From: Lentibacillus halodurans
Lineage (GTDB): Bacteria; Bacillota; Bacilli; Bacillales; Amphibacillaceae
DNA length: 64,000 nt
Direction of reading: 5' to 3'
NCBI RefSeq assembly: GCF_900112045.1
Contig: NZ_FOJW01000012.1
Span: 1 to 64,000, forward strand
In this document: positions 8,561 to 18,483 of the stretch, piece by piece
Layout: each line of letters opens with the position of its first letter
Position numbering within the stretch: the first letter of the stretch is position 1
Made by a program: the position numbers and the translations under genes
Notes under the pieces: model-generated
The model's input: the letters and a program-made list of their open reading frames with translations, nothing else
What the model was told of the DNA's origin: nothing
The model's database searches: none

Positions 8561-10624
8561 TTAAAACAACAGATCAAACACTCTCTCAAATAAACCCTGA
8601 TCATCTTCATTTTGTTGCTTCCTGTCATGATCCGAGTCCTTCTGGTCATCAGGCATATGCACGGTGCAGTGCTCCTCAGGTTCAGTTCCTTTTTCAAAAT
8701 ACATCATCCGGCTTGTTTCACAATAAGGTGTCGCCCGTTTACCGCTATCCGGGTCGATCCTGACGCCGACAACACCAGGCGGAACATCAAATTTTTGGGT
8801 AGCAGCATTTTCATGTGCATCCTCCATAAACGAAGCCCATATATCCTTGGCATAGGCTTCCTCTGCAGTTCTAGTAATTTGCTTGTTATTGTCGTACCCA
8901 GTCCAAATACCAGTCACCAATGACGGGCTGTAGCCGATCATCCAGCTGTCGGTATTGGTTGTCCCGGATTTTCCGGCATATTTCCTGCTGAGCTCATCGG
9001 CGATGGAGGATCCCGTTACAGACATGTAACCATCCAATGACCGGTCAAACATTCCGGTCATCAGCTGGGTCAGCACAAAGGCCGATTGCGGATCAAGGAC
9101 TGGCTCCTCTTCTTCCTGTTTTCGCTCAAATACGGTAATGCCATCTCTGTCAACGATTTTGGATACTGTATGACTTTCTATATCGTAGCCGCCATTTGCG
9201 AGCATTCCGTAACCTGTGACCAATTCTTCCACCGTGACCGAAGAAGTACCTAATGCCAGGGAGGGCACAGCATTAAGCTTGCTGTCAATGCCGAATGTCT
9301 GCGCTGTATTAGCCAATTTTTCCGGTCCAAGATACAAATTGGTTTTAACAGCATACACATTGTCGGATAGTGCCAGTGCCTGGGCAAGCGTGATTTGTTC
9401 GTTTGCATAATAGCCATTATAGTTGCTCGGCTGATAGACTTCACCATCCTCAAGTCTGAATGCGGTTGGTTTGCTCATCAGCATGGTCGTCGGTGTGTAG
9501 CCGTTGTTTAGAGCTGCGTAATATAAAAACGGTTTAAAAGCTGATCCTGGCATCCGTTCCGCGTTTACTGCCCGGTTAAACGGACTGCTTTTATAATCTC
9601 TGCCACCGATTAAAGCACGGATCCCTCCAGTGCCCGGATGCATAGCCATGGCACCAATCTGGATGTCGCTTTCCGACTGGATGACACTTTCTGTTTTTGT
9701 TTCAAGCTGTTTTTGGAGCTGGGTATCAAGTGTGGTATGAATGTGATAACCACCAGAACGGACTTTTTCGGCATCAAGCTCCAAAATCCCTGCTGCTTCG
9801 CTTAATGCAGCATCCTGAAAATAGGGTGCGGCAGATACGTATTCCCGTTGTTCAGGTTCGGTGAAAGCCAGGTCTTCCCGGACGGCAAGAAAATGCTCCT
9901 GTTCGGTTATTTGATCATTTTCCAGCATTAATTCTAAAATCCGCTGCTGTCGGTTTTCGGCATTTTCCAGGTGATGAAAGGGTGAATAGTAAGAGGGCCC
10001 TTTCGGGATGGCTGCAAGCATAGAAGATTCTGCCAGCGTCAGCTCGCTTGCCGATTTATCAAAAAAATGTCTGCTCGCTGCTTCCGCCCCATAAGCGCTG
10101 TGCCCATAATAAATGGTGTTTAAATAACCTTCGAGCAGCTCGTCTTTTGAATAGTACATTTCCAGTCTCACCGTATAAAACGCTTCTTTCAGTTTGCGTG
10201 CCCAAGTTTTTTCATGTGATAAAAACAGATTCCGGGCATATTGCTGGGTCAGTGTACTGGCGCCTTCTTCCAGTGAAAAATGTTTAAGATCGGAAATAGC
10301 TGCACCGGCGATTCGCTGCAAATCAAAGCCATTATGATTGTAAAAGTGCCGATCCTCAATTGCCAGGGTTGCCTCGATCAAATGTGGGGACATCTCTTCC
10401 AAATCCACCCAATACCGGTTTTCTGCCCCACGCTCTTCACCAATTACGTCGCCGTCTATACTGTAATAAATCGTATTTTGATCATCAGTAAGCTGTGGCG
10501 GCCCCAACAGAAAGCTGATAAAATATACGCCGCCAAGCAAAAGCAGACCGAAAGCAAATAGCCCGATCGGTATGAGATAAAACAGCCGGTATTTTTCCCC
10601 GTTCAAACGTAAAAATTTCTTCAT
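8561..10624 (-). CDS. pbpG: Class A penicillin-binding protein (PBP2D/YwhE type)
   Basis: 687 aa. A bifunctional peptidoglycan synthase anchored by one N-terminal membrane segment (FYLIPIGLFAFGLLLLGGVYF). The glycosyltransferase 51 domain shows EDRHFYNHNGFD and GASTLTQQYARNLFL (about residues 90-140). The transpeptidase domain has the three penicillin-binding motifs: PGSAFKPF (SxxK), SDN and KSGTT. The C-terminal tail is acidic and charged. The ATG at 10624 is preferred to 10639 since GGAG lies 9 bases before it. Position between ywhD and argS matches ywhE (pbpG), which acts in spore wall synthesis in B. subtilis; the neighbouring speE-speB genes are absent here. Confidence 0.92.
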   Translation of the reverse strand: MKKFLRLNGEKYRLFYLIPIGLFAFGLLLLGGVYFISFLLGPPQLTDDQNTIYYSIDGDVIGEERGAENRYWVDLEEMSPHLIEATLAIEDRHFYNHNGFDLQRIAGAAISDLKHFSLEEGASTLTQQYARNLFLSHEKTWARKLKEAFYTVRLEMYYSKDELLEGYLNTIYYGHSAYGAEAASRHFFDKSASELTLAESSMLAAIPKGPSYYSPFHHLENAENRQQRILELMLENDQITEQEHFLAVREDLAFTEPEQREYVSAAPYFQDAALSEAAGILELDAEKVRSGGYHIHTTLDTQLQKQLETKTESVIQSESDIQIGAMAMHPGTGGIRALIGGRDYKSSPFNRAVNAERMPGSAFKPFLYYAALNNGYTPTTMLMSKPTAFRLEDGEVYQPSNYNGYYANEQITLAQALALSDNVYAVKTNLYLGPEKLANTAQTFGIDSKLNAVPSLALGTSSVTVEELVTGYGMLANGGYDIESHTVSKIVDRDGITVFERKQEEEEPVLDPQSAFVLTQLMTGMFDRSLDGYMSVTGSSIADELSRKYAGKSGTTNTDSWMIGYSPSLVTGIWTGYDNNKQITRTAEEAYAKDIWASFMEDAHENAATQKFDVPPGVVGVRIDPDSGKRATPYCETSRMMYFEKGTEPEEHCTVHMPDDQKDSDHDRKQQNEDDQGLFERVFDLLF

Positions 10625-10740
10625 ATGTTTTAACTCCATTTATGATGTGTTTATTATTTTCATTATGGGAAAAAATGGACGGAATTAAACCCGGGATGGC
10701 ATGGATCAGCGGCATAGATACGTGATTGTTTCCAAAAAAC

Positions 10741-10767
10741 GCCCGGATTTATTTCGCAACCCCGGGC
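10741..10767 (-). terminator. Terminator after decayed hepT-like gene
   Basis: CCGGGC (10762-10767) and GCCCGG (10741-10746) form a GC-rich stem. On the - strand it is followed by GTTTTTTGG. It would close the decayed gene upstream. Confidence 0.65.
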
Positions 10768-10799
10768 ATGTGACCGTTATTTTTATGGGGATAGGCATC

Positions 10800-11206
10800 A
10801 TTGATTTTTCATCCGTAATCTTCCGTATCTGGTGGGTGAATGATTTTAAATCGCTTATATGAGTGGTTACGATTTTTTCCAATATTTGATGATCAATCTC
10901 TTGATAATTAACTACTGCAATATTTCTGAATCCGACCATTGCCTTCATTTGTGCTGCAATGGATTTATTAATCATCCCGGCATACTGGAGCAGGTTTAAA
11001 TGCTTCACGGCTTGTTTGCGGCAATCCAAGCTGCTGTTCGGCCACAATGTGCATCGATAAGTCGATGGCAGTTTCACATGCTCGCTGGATATTTAAAATG
11101 ATACTGTCTTATTTGGTGAAGTCCTTAAGGATTACCGGGTCATCATAAACCTCTTCAATTCTGTAGATACACCGCTCTATGATATTTTGCTTTATTTAAA
11201 ATACAT
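10800..11206 (-). pseudogene. Decayed HepT-like (DUF86) gene
   Basis: Read on the - strand in shifting frames, the DNA encodes RCIYRIEEVYDDPVILKDFTK, an in-frame TAA (11109-11111), DSIILNIQRACETAIDLSMH and IVAEQQLGLPQTSREAF. A frameshift near 10994-11003 is followed by NLLQYAGMINKSIAAQMKAM, VGFRNIAVVNYQEID and HISDLKSF. This order is that of the DUF86/HepT family (HEPN-fold toxins and YutE-like proteins). The first codons (near 11190-11206) also need frame changes. The usual RN-xxx-H-x-Y motif reads RNIAVVNY, so the catalytic His is lost. A 30-codon frame at 11196-11288 just upstream is unrecognised. The identification rests on remembered family motifs. Confidence 0.75.
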
Positions 11207-11377
11207 CATCTATCATATACAGAACCCCTTTCCCGGATTTGTTTAAAATGACCTGCCGCCCTTCATTCAGTCTGGCGTACATACTCATGACTTGTTTAAT
11301 TCTGACCATTATATCAGACAATTGTACCGCAAGTTTAGCTGGTCGGCGTATTTTTTTAAGATCAGTCAGTCTTTATA
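11207..11377. other. Rest of PBP-ywiB intergenic region
   Basis: Apart from the 30-codon unrecognised - strand frame (11196-11288), nothing was recognised here. The ywiB promoter follows. Confidence 0.3.
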
Positions 11378-11407
11378 TTGAAATTTCCTGGAACTTATCG
11401 CTATAAT
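11378..11407 (+). promoter_or_regulatory. ywiB-argS promoter
   Basis: TTGAAA (11378-11383), an 18-bp spacer and TATAAT (11402-11407), 29 bp ahead of ywiB: a SigA-type promoter. Confidence 0.65.
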
Positions 11408-11436
11408 AGGACATTATATCAAGCAGGAGCGATACG

Positions 11437-11880
11437 ATGAACAAAACCCCGAAACAGGTTGCTGTTGAACTGCAGACAGCCATTGATGACAACGGGCAAA
11501 TGGAATACAATACAGTCAGGCAAACTGGCCGATTTTATCGAAAAGAAAACATGGATGTGCTGACCTATAACGAAACAGCTGACGACGGATCGCCGATTTA
11601 TAATATGATCACAATTCTTACAGATAAAGTGAGTGTAAAACGAACAGGTTCCATCAGCATGCACCAGCAATTCCGCAAGCAAAAGACGTCGGAAAATGTT
11701 TTCCAGCATCCGCACGGCAATCTACATATGGAAACATTTACAAATACGATAAACTATCAGGCGCTGTCCGAACACCAGGATGGTCTGCTCACCATTGACT
11801 ATACCGTTAAGCTGAACGGACAGGATGAACGAAAGCATCAGCTGACATTAATGATTCGAACCAAGGAGGATTCCCAATGA
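11437..11880 (+). CDS. ywiB: DUF1934 protein YwiB
   Basis: 147 aa. Member of the DUF1934 family, a small beta-barrel (calycin-like) protein of unknown role. Typical features are the opening [20 protein letters not shown], a central [21 protein letters not shown] and [15 protein letters not shown]. No signal peptide. The start is the ATG at 11437. Its end overlaps argS by 4 bp (ATGA), so it is translationally coupled to arginyl-tRNA synthetase, as in B. subtilis. Confidence 0.92.
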   Translation: MNKTPKQVAVELQTAIDDNGQMEYNTVRQTGRFYRKENMDVLTYNETADDGSPIYNMITILTDKVSVKRTGSISMHQQFRKQKTSENVFQHPHGNLHMETFTNTINYQALSEHQDGLLTIDYTVKLNGQDERKHQLTLMIRTKEDSQ

Positions 11881-13550
11881 GCAATGCATTATCACAAACA
11901 GAAGATATACTGAAACAAGAGATTGCCGCAGCTGTCCTGAAAGCGGATCTGGCTGGAGAAAGCGAACTGCCAGAAATCATTCTCGAAAAGCCCAAGGAAA
12001 AAGCGCACGGTGATTTTGCGACGAATATTGCCATGAAGCTTGCACGGGTCGCTAAAAAGGCCCCGCGTCAAATTGCCGAAGATATCATGGCTGAAATAGA
12101 CGAAGCAAAGGCAAATGTTGAAAAAGTGGAGATTGCCGGACCCGGATTCATTAACTTTTTCATGAAAAATGACTTTCTTGGTGAATTGATCCCGGCTATT
12201 CTGGAAGCCGGTGAGACATACGGACGATCAAATACCGGTCAAGGCAAAAAGATTCAGGTTGAATTTGTGTCGGTGAATCCAACCGGTGATTTGCATCTCG
12301 GCCATGCCCGTGGCGCGGCCTATGGCGATGTGTTTTGTAATGTCCTGGATGCAGCGGGGTATGACGTGTCACGTGAATACTATATTAATGATGCCGGGAA
12401 TCAGATTGATCATTTGGCGCTGTCCGTTGAAACCCGCTACTTAGAAGCGCTTGGCTATGAAGCTGTGATGCCTGAAGACGGCTATCGCGGTGACGATATT
12501 GTTGGCATTGGTCAGAAATTGGCTGATGAGTATGGTGATCAATGGGTGAATAAAAACAGACAGGAACGCCTGGCATTTTTCAAAGAATATGGTCTGAATT
12601 ATGAGCTTGGCAATCTGAAACAAGATTTAGCAGATTTTCACGTGCATTTTGACAACTGGTTTTCTGAGCAGTCTTTATATGATGATAACAGGGTGGAAGA
12701 GGCTGTTCAGACATTGTGGGATGGCGGTTATGTCTATGAACAGGACGGGGCAACATGGTTCCGATCAACCGATTTCGGGGACGATAAAGACCGTGTGCTG
12801 ATTAAGCAGGACGGCAGTTACACGTACCTGACACCAGATATCGCGTATCATAAAGATAAGCTTGAACGTGGTTTTGATAAAATCGTTAATGTATGGGGAT
12901 CCGACCATCACGGGTATATTTCCCGGATGCGTGCTGCGATCCAGGCACTCGGCTACCCGGCGGAAAAATTTGATGTAAAAATCATTCAGACCGTCAACCT
13001 GTTCGAAGGCGGCGAAAAAGTTCGCATGAGCAAACGGACAGGTAATGCGGTTGCATTGCGCGATTTGATGGAGGAAGTAGGTCCTGATGCGACACGTTAT
13101 TTCTTTGTTATGCGATCAAACGATACACAGTTTGATTTTAACCTGGATCTGGCACGTTCCCAATCAAATGATAACCCGATTTATTATGTCCAGTATGCCC
13201 ATGCCCGTATCTGTACGATGCTGGAGCAGGCTAAATCAAAAGGTATTGCTGCCAGCGGGGAGTTTAACGCCGAACTGTTAACGGTTGAAAAAGAAACAGA
13301 TCTTCTGAAAAAATTGGGTGAATTCCCGCAGACAGTGGCTGATGCGGCTGAAAAACACGCACCACATAAAGTGACCCAGTATGTTTTTGATCTGGCATCC
13401 TTGCTGCACAGTTTCTACAATGCTGAAAAAGTGCTCGATCCGGACAATCCGGAATTGACCAAAGCACGCATCGCTCTGATGAAGGCAGTACGGGTAACGT
13501 TGGCAAACGGTCTCAAGCTGATCGGTGTAAATGCACCGGTGAAAATGTAG
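11877..13550 (+). CDS. argS: Arginyl-tRNA synthetase
   Basis: 557 aa, class I aminoacyl-tRNA synthetase that charges tRNA-Arg. The ArgRS N-terminal additional domain is followed by [20 protein letters not shown] with the HIGH-type signature HLGH (residues about 138-141) and later [10 protein letters not shown] as the KMSKS equivalent. The DALR anticodon-binding domain closes the protein ([17 protein letters not shown]). It is coupled by a 4-bp overlap with ywiB and followed by a strong terminator. Confidence 0.98.
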   Translation: MSNALSQTEDILKQEIAAAVLKADLAGESELPEIILEKPKEKAHGDFATNIAMKLARVAKKAPRQIAEDIMAEIDEAKANVEKVEIAGPGFINFFMKNDFLGELIPAILEAGETYGRSNTGQGKKIQVEFVSVNPTGDLHLGHARGAAYGDVFCNVLDAAGYDVSREYYINDAGNQIDHLALSVETRYLEALGYEAVMPEDGYRGDDIVGIGQKLADEYGDQWVNKNRQERLAFFKEYGLNYELGNLKQDLADFHVHFDNWFSEQSLYDDNRVEEAVQTLWDGGYVYEQDGATWFRSTDFGDDKDRVLIKQDGSYTYLTPDIAYHKDKLERGFDKIVNVWGSDHHGYISRMRAAIQALGYPAEKFDVKIIQTVNLFEGGEKVRMSKRTGNAVALRDLMEEVGPDATRYFFVMRSNDTQFDFNLDLARSQSNDNPIYYVQYAHARICTMLEQAKSKGIAASGEFNAELLTVEKETDLLKKLGEFPQTVADAAEKHAPHKVTQYVFDLASLLHSFYNAEKVLDPDNPELTKARIALMKAVRVTLANGLKLIGVNAPVKM

Positions 13551-13555
13551 TGATG

Positions 13556-13592
13556 AAAAACTTGCAGAGATAGATGCTTCTGCAAGTTTTTT
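13556..13592 (+). terminator. argS terminator
   Basis: CTTGCAGA (13561-13568) and TCTGCAAG (13579-13586) followed by TTTTTT; the flanking A run extends the stem. Confidence 0.9.
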
Positions 13593-13856
13593 GCGTTATT
13601 TTGGTCGTCTTCCCGAAGCAATCATTGAGCTGATAATATGGGGATTCCCTGATAAACGTACAATGACAAACCGCATAGTGTGGCGCATGTTGGCTTAAAC
13701 GGGAGTCTGTCTGCCTGTCTCCGTGAGCCTTCTTTCTACTACAATCGAGAAAAGTTCCTAAAAAGGGGCAACATCATCATAAAAAATATGCCCACTTTTT
13801 GTCCGTTTCTTAAGATTGTAGTTGTGAATCCAATTTCTTAAGTTTCTATAAATCTG
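13593..13856. other. argS-fadF intergenic region, left part
   Basis: No gene or repeat recognised between the argS terminator and the fadF promoter. Confidence 0.3.
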
Positions 13857-13950
13857 TTGACTGAATGATCATTCATCATATAAAGTGATAGTATCAGCAA
13901 AAATGTAGGGCACGCATCTTTTATTTTTCAAAATAATGCAATCGCTAACA
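13857..13950 (+). promoter_or_regulatory. fadF promoter with palindromic operator and cre-like site
   Basis: TTGACT (13857-13862) and TATAAA (13879-13884) with a 16-bp spacer. The perfect palindrome TGAATGATCATTCA (13862-13875) fills the spacer. Its half-site TGAATGA is that of the B. subtilis FadR (TetR family) operator, though the half-site spacing is shorter. TGCAATCGCTAACA (13937-13950) differs from the cre consensus TGWAANCGNTNWCA at one position, so catabolite repression by CcpA is plausible. Confidence 0.65.
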
Positions 13951-13985
13951 TTTTTCGTTATACTATATCAAAGGGGGAGCGGAAG

Positions 13986-16094
13986 ATGAACACATTTTTA
14001 TTGATCAACTGGCTCGCATTTATAGCGATTGCCGCCTATGGAATATACTTATTCGTCAAAGTAGTAGCAACACGGGTTTCCTATATTAAGTTGGGAAAGA
14101 AATCTGAGTTTGACCGGGATTTTAAAGAACGCTTCCGCCGCATAGGCAAGATTGTTTTCGGACAGTCGAAACTGCTGAAAGATAAAAAATCCGGAATCAT
14201 CCATATCATGATGTTCTATGGTTTTTTACTCGTTCAGTTTGGTGCCATCGATATGTTTGTAAAAGGGCTGGCACCGGGCAATCATTTACCATTTGGGATG
14301 TTTTATCCAGGGTTTACGTTTTTCCAGGAAATCGTGACTTTAATGATTCTTGTGGCGGTTGTCTGGGCATTTTACCGGCGTTATATTGAAAAGCTCGTTC
14401 GTTTGAAGCGCGGTTTTAAAGCGGGACTTGTTCTGTTGTTCATTGGGACATTAATGCTTTCCGTGCTGGCTGGAAATGGGATGGCGATTCTTTGGCACGG
14501 TGAAACGGCAACATGGACAGAACCAGTTGCCAGTTTGATAGCTTTGGCCTTTAGCTGGTTGCCGCAAACAGCAGCAATGGTCATGTTCTATGTTTTCTGG
14601 TGGATTCATACCGTTACGATTCTGGCATTCCTGGTATACGTACCGCAATCCAAGCACGCACACTTAATTGCTGCGCCCATCAACGTATTTTTGAGCAAAC
14701 GCGTGCCGGGAAAATTAAAAAAGATCGACTTTGATATAGATGAAGAAGAAAATGAAGATGAAATCTCCTTTGGTGTCGGAAAAGTGGAGGATTTTGAACA
14801 GCACCAGATGATTGACTTTTACGCATGTGTCGAATGCGGGCGCTGTACGGATGTATGCCCGGCTTCAGGCACAGGCAAGATGCTGTCACCGATGGATATT
14901 ATGATCAAAGTCCGTGATCATTTGACCGAAAAAGGTGCTGCCGTTACAGGAAAATCTGCCTGGGTACCTGCATATGCATTTTCTAACACAAAAGGGAACC
15001 AGCTGGCCGGTGCAGGAGCAGATGAAGCTGCTGCAGGCATGGAAAGTGTCAGCCTGATTGGTGATGTTATCACGGAAGAGGAGCTTTCGGGCTGTACAAC
15101 ATGCCGCAATTGTGAAGATGCGTGCCCGGTTATGAATGAACATGTTGGAACCATTATCGACATGCGCCGTTATCTTGTTATGACGGAAGGTAAGATGGAT
15201 CCGGATGCGCAGCGTGCGGTGATGAATATTGAACGTCAAGGGAACCCTTGGGGACTTTCCAAAAAAGACCGGATCAAATGGCGTGAACAGGATGAAGATG
15301 CCTATATCCCAACAGTCAAAGAACTCAAGAAAGAGGAAAAAGATTTTGAATATCTTTTCTGGGTTAGCTCTATGGGATCATTTGACAACCGTAGTCAAAA
15401 AATAGCCCTTGCTTTTGCCAAATTAATGAACCAGGCAGGTGTCAGCTTTGCTATTCTTGGAAATAAAGAACAAAACTCCGGTGACACGGCCCGTCGTATT
15501 GGGAATGAGTTTTTATTCCAGGAGATTGCCGAGAAAAATATAAAAGAATTCGAGAAACATCATGTGAAGAAGATTGTGACGATAGATCCGCATGCGTATA
15601 ATATTTTCAAAAATGAATATCCTGATTTCGGCTTTGAAGCAGAAGTTTATCACCATACGCAAATGCTCTATGATCTGGTGATGAATGGTAAACTGAAACC
15701 GCAGCGGGAAATTAATCAGCGACTGACATACCATGATTCCTGTTATTTAGGAAGATACAACGGTGTCTATGATCCGCCGAGAGAGATTCTGACATCTATC
15801 CCGGGACTTGAGCTGACTGAGATGGATCGCAGCAGGGAGAACGGCATGTGCTGCGGTGCAGGCGGCGGTCTCATGTGGACGGAAGACACAACCGGAAACC
15901 GTATTAATGTTGCTCGTACCGAACAGGCCATGGAAACTGAATCAACAATGATTTCCAGCGCATGTCCATTCTGTCTGACGATGCTGAGTGATGGCACGAA
16001 AGCAAAGGAAGTTGAGGAAGACATTAGTACCATGGATGTTGCTGAAATACTGGCATTGTCCGTGTTTGTGGAAGAGGAACAGAAGTCTGCCTAA
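13986..16094 (+). CDS. fadF: Iron-sulfur membrane oxidoreductase FadF
   Basis: 702 aa (B. subtilis FadF, formerly YwjF, is about 705). It probably passes electrons from acyl-CoA dehydrogenases via ETF toward the respiratory quinone pool. The N-terminal quarter is membrane-bound with several helices. Two 4Fe-4S cluster motifs follow (CVECGRCTDVCP about residues 281-292 and CTTCRNCEDACP about 369-380). Two CCG-type cysteine-rich segments follow, the last as CCGAGGG (about residue 622), as in heterodisulfide reductase subunits. RBS AAGGGGGAG. The promoter carries a likely FadR-type operator and a cre-like site. A perfect hairpin separates it from the thiolase gene. Confidence 0.95.
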   Translation: MNTFLLINWLAFIAIAAYGIYLFVKVVATRVSYIKLGKKSEFDRDFKERFRRIGKIVFGQSKLLKDKKSGIIHIMMFYGFLLVQFGAIDMFVKGLAPGNHLPFGMFYPGFTFFQEIVTLMILVAVVWAFYRRYIEKLVRLKRGFKAGLVLLFIGTLMLSVLAGNGMAILWHGETATWTEPVASLIALAFSWLPQTAAMVMFYVFWWIHTVTILAFLVYVPQSKHAHLIAAPINVFLSKRVPGKLKKIDFDIDEEENEDEISFGVGKVEDFEQHQMIDFYACVECGRCTDVCPASGTGKMLSPMDIMIKVRDHLTEKGAAVTGKSAWVPAYAFSNTKGNQLAGAGADEAAAGMESVSLIGDVITEEELSGCTTCRNCEDACPVMNEHVGTIIDMRRYLVMTEGKMDPDAQRAVMNIERQGNPWGLSKKDRIKWREQDEDAYIPTVKELKKEEKDFEYLFWVSSMGSFDNRSQKIALAFAKLMNQAGVSFAILGNKEQNSGDTARRIGNEFLFQEIAEKNIKEFEKHHVKKIVTIDPHAYNIFKNEYPDFGFEAEVYHHTQMLYDLVMNGKLKPQREINQRLTYHDSCYLGRYNGVYDPPREILTSIPGLELTEMDRSRENGMCCGAGGGLMWTEDTTGNRINVARTEQAMETESTMISSACPFCLTMLSDGTKAKEVEEDISTMDVAEILALSVFVEEEQKSA

Positions 16095-16097
16095 GTG

Positions 16098-16133
16098 GAT
16101 AAAGAGGGGATGAATCGACATCCCCTCTTTATC
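16098..16133 (+). terminator. Perfect 15-bp hairpin after fadF
   Basis: GATAAAGAGGGGATG (16098-16112) and CATCCCCTCTTTATC (16119-16133) pair perfectly around a 6-nt loop. No long U-tract follows, so it may terminate weakly or protect the fadF mRNA 3' end. Confidence 0.65.
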
Positions 16134-16147
16134 ATAAAGCTGTTCCC

Positions 16148-16190
16148 GAGCGAGCGTTCAGTCGTTAACAAGTAAGCGTTATCATATACT
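16148..16190 (+). promoter_or_regulatory. Thiolase operon control region
   Basis: A degenerate palindrome CGAGCGAGCGTTCAGTCG (16147-16164) resembles operators of TetR-type fatty-acid regulators. AGTAAGCGTTATCA (16171-16184) matches the cre consensus except at its first base. TATACT (16185-16190) is the likely -10 box. The -35 box is unclear, which would suit a promoter overlapped by regulators. Confidence 0.5.
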
Positions 16191-16226
16191 ACGATAAAAC
16201 TATTTTTAAGAGAGGATGTTGGATAT

Positions 16227-17411
16227 ATGCGAAAGTCTGTCATTGTATCTGGAGCCAGAACACCATTTGGTAAATTTGGGGGTGCATTAAAGCCTTTTAC
16301 GGCATCACAGCTGGGTGGAAAAGCGATCCGGGAAGCGTTGGAACGTGCAGGATTGGCTGAAGAAAAAGTTGATGAGGTCATTATGGGAACTGTCTTACAG
16401 GGAGGACAGGGACAAATTCCATCCCGCCAGGCAGCACGTGAAGCAGGAATTCCATGGAAGGTCAAAACGGAAACAATCAACAAAGTCTGTGCTTCAGGCC
16501 TGCGCAGTGTTACCCTTGCGGATCAGCTCATCAGGCTTGGTGATGAAGATATTATTGTTGCCGGCGGAATGGAAAGCATGAGCAATGCGCCGTATATTTT
16601 GCCTGATGCTCGTTGGGGAAACCGTATGGGCGATAAAAAAGTAGTCGATATGATGGTATATGATGGCTTGACTTGCTCATTTGCGGATGTTCACATGGGA
16701 AGCTACGGCAACAGCACCGCCGAAGAATATGGTTTAACGCGGGAAGCGCAGGATGAATGGTCATATCGCAGTCACCAGCGTGCCGTCAAAGCGATTGAGA
16801 ATAGAAAATTTGCCGAAGAAATCGTTTCGATTGAAGTACCGCAGCGAAAGGGTGATCCGATCGTTGTCGATACCGATGAAGCCCCGCGCAAGGATACCAG
16901 TGTTGACGCGCTGGCGAAACTGCGTCCGGCGTTCGACCGTGACGGAACGATTACAGCCGGCAATGCCCCCGGGGTCAATGATGGGGCTGGTGCATTTGTC
17001 GTGATGGCCGATGAAACAGCGGAACAGCTTGGCAGAACACCAATAGCAACGATTCATGACCATGCAGAAGTTGCCGTGGAATCTAAGGATTTTCCAAAAA
17101 CGCCGGGACTGGTTATTAACAAATTGCTCGAAAAAACCGGTCGTTCCAAAGATGATATTGATTTGTTTGAAATTAACGAAGCATTTGCGGCAGTGTCATT
17201 GGCTAGCGGCCAAATCGCCGGTATTGACCCGGAAAAAATCAACGTAAATGGCGGGGCAGTTGCTTTAGGCCATCCAATCGGCGCAAGTGGTGCACGTATT
17301 ATTTTGACATTGATTCACGAACTGAAACGCCGTGGCGGAGGGCTTGGCATTGCAGCGATTTGCAGCGGCGGCGGCCAGGGTGACGCCATGCTGGTGGAAG
17401 TGCCAAAGTGA
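16227..17411 (+). CDS. Acetyl-CoA C-acetyltransferase (thiolase)
   Basis: 394 aa. Thiolase family; cleaves 3-ketoacyl-CoA to acetyl-CoA in beta-oxidation, or runs in reverse to acetoacetyl-CoA. Active-site residues are visible: Cys88 in [11 protein letters not shown], the His of [10 protein letters not shown] (about 349) and the Cys of [10 protein letters not shown] (about 379). It is most like MmgA-type acetyl-CoA acetyltransferases. First gene of the multi-gene run up to icmF. RBS AGAGAGGATG; the upstream region carries operator-like and cre-like sites. The next gene starts 111 bp on, behind an unusually strong ribosome binding site. Confidence 0.95.
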   Translation: MRKSVIVSGARTPFGKFGGALKPFTASQLGGKAIREALERAGLAEEKVDEVIMGTVLQGGQGQIPSRQAAREAGIPWKVKTETINKVCASGLRSVTLADQLIRLGDEDIIVAGGMESMSNAPYILPDARWGNRMGDKKVVDMMVYDGLTCSFADVHMGSYGNSTAEEYGLTREAQDEWSYRSHQRAVKAIENRKFAEEIVSIEVPQRKGDPIVVDTDEAPRKDTSVDALAKLRPAFDRDGTITAGNAPGVNDGAGAFVVMADETAEQLGRTPIATIHDHAEVAVESKDFPKTPGLVINKLLEKTGRSKDDIDLFEINEAFAAVSLASGQIAGIDPEKINVNGGAVALGHPIGASGARIILTLIHELKRRGGGLGIAAICSGGGQGDAMLVEVPK

Positions 17412-17522
17412 TGTGTAAGCTATTCGATCGTGGTTTTGGAGTCGACCGATTTATGTGATGCTGCTGAAGTTGCTGACAAAATCGCTCATTCATCAATTTC
17501 AATTCAAAAGGAGGCGCAAGCA

Positions 17523-18374
17523 ATGACTATCAAAAAAGTAATGGTAATCGGCGCAGGACAGATGGGCTCAGGTATTGCCCAGGTTTGCGCGCAATCTGGT
17601 TATGATGTTTTGCTGAACGACGTCAGTGAGGAAGCAATTCAGAAAGGTTTCGGCCATATCGATAAATTGCTGACAAAATCTGTCGATAAAGAACGTATCA
17701 GTGAACAGAAAAAAAACGATACACTTTCCCGGATTCAACCGACAACAGATATTCAGAAAGTCGAAAACTGCGATATGGTGATTGAAGCAATTGTCGAAAA
17801 TATGGATGTAAAAACAAAGGTGTTCCGTGAACTGGACGCCAGTGCACCAAGCCATGCAATTTTGGCGACCAACACATCCTCCCTTCCCATCACGGAAATG
17901 GCAGCAGCCACTAATCGCCCTGACCAGATCATCGGGATGCATTTTATGAATCCGGTGCCTGTCATGAAACTTGTAGAGGTTATTCGCGGGCTTCAGACAA
18001 GTGATGAAACGTATCAGGCAGTTGCTGATATGGCGAAGGAACTTTCCAAAACAGCCGTTGAAGTGAATGACTATCCCGGTTTTGCGGCGAACCGTATATT
18101 AATGCCGATGATCAACGAAGCTATTTATGCAGTACACGAAGATGTGGCATCAGTGGAGGATATTGATACGGTGATGAAACTCGGCATGAACCATCCGATG
18201 GGGCCTCTGACACTTGCAGACTTCATCGGTCTGGATACGTGCCTTTACATCATGGAAGTGCTCCATGACGGCTTTGGCGACAGCAAATATCGTCCATGCC
18301 CGCTGCTTCGCAAATATGTGAATGCCGGCTGGCTCGGTAAAAAATCAGGCAGAGGCTTTTATCAGTACAGTTGA
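17523..18374 (+). CDS. 3-hydroxybutyryl-CoA dehydrogenase
   Basis: 283 aa. NAD-dependent 3-hydroxyacyl-CoA dehydrogenase, MmgB/Hbd type; third step of beta-oxidation on short chains. The Rossmann motif GAGQMGSG (residues 10-17), the catalytic His140 in [17 protein letters not shown] and the C-terminal domain with [19 protein letters not shown] are clear. The start at 17523 is fixed by AAAGGAGG 7 bases before the ATG and by the family N-terminus (IKKVMVIG). Acts between enoyl-CoA hydratase (not in this locus) and the thiolase upstream. Confidence 0.96.
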   Translation: MTIKKVMVIGAGQMGSGIAQVCAQSGYDVLLNDVSEEAIQKGFGHIDKLLTKSVDKERISEQKKNDTLSRIQPTTDIQKVENCDMVIEAIVENMDVKTKVFRELDASAPSHAILATNTSSLPITEMAAATNRPDQIIGMHFMNPVPVMKLVEVIRGLQTSDETYQAVADMAKELSKTAVEVNDYPGFAANRILMPMINEAIYAVHEDVASVEDIDTVMKLGMNHPMGPLTLADFIGLDTCLYIMEVLHDGFGDSKYRPCPLLRKYVNAGWLGKKSGRGFYQYS

Positions 18375-18483
18375 ATGGAAGCGAAATTAAGATCAACCCA
18401 GGAATACGAAAGTGGCGTATTCTGTATTATAAAGCCAATTGTCACTAAAACAGCCTAGAATGGCAGAAAGGAGGCCAAATCAT

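Noticed and set aside
11196-11288. Thirty-codon - strand frame as an antitoxin of the decayed HepT-like gene
   Set aside because: No antitoxin or nucleotidyltransferase motif is visible and no ribosome binding site precedes it.
14886-15239. Long antisense frames inside fadF and other core genes
   Set aside because: They mirror strongly coding + strand genes, have no ribosome binding sites and no family match.
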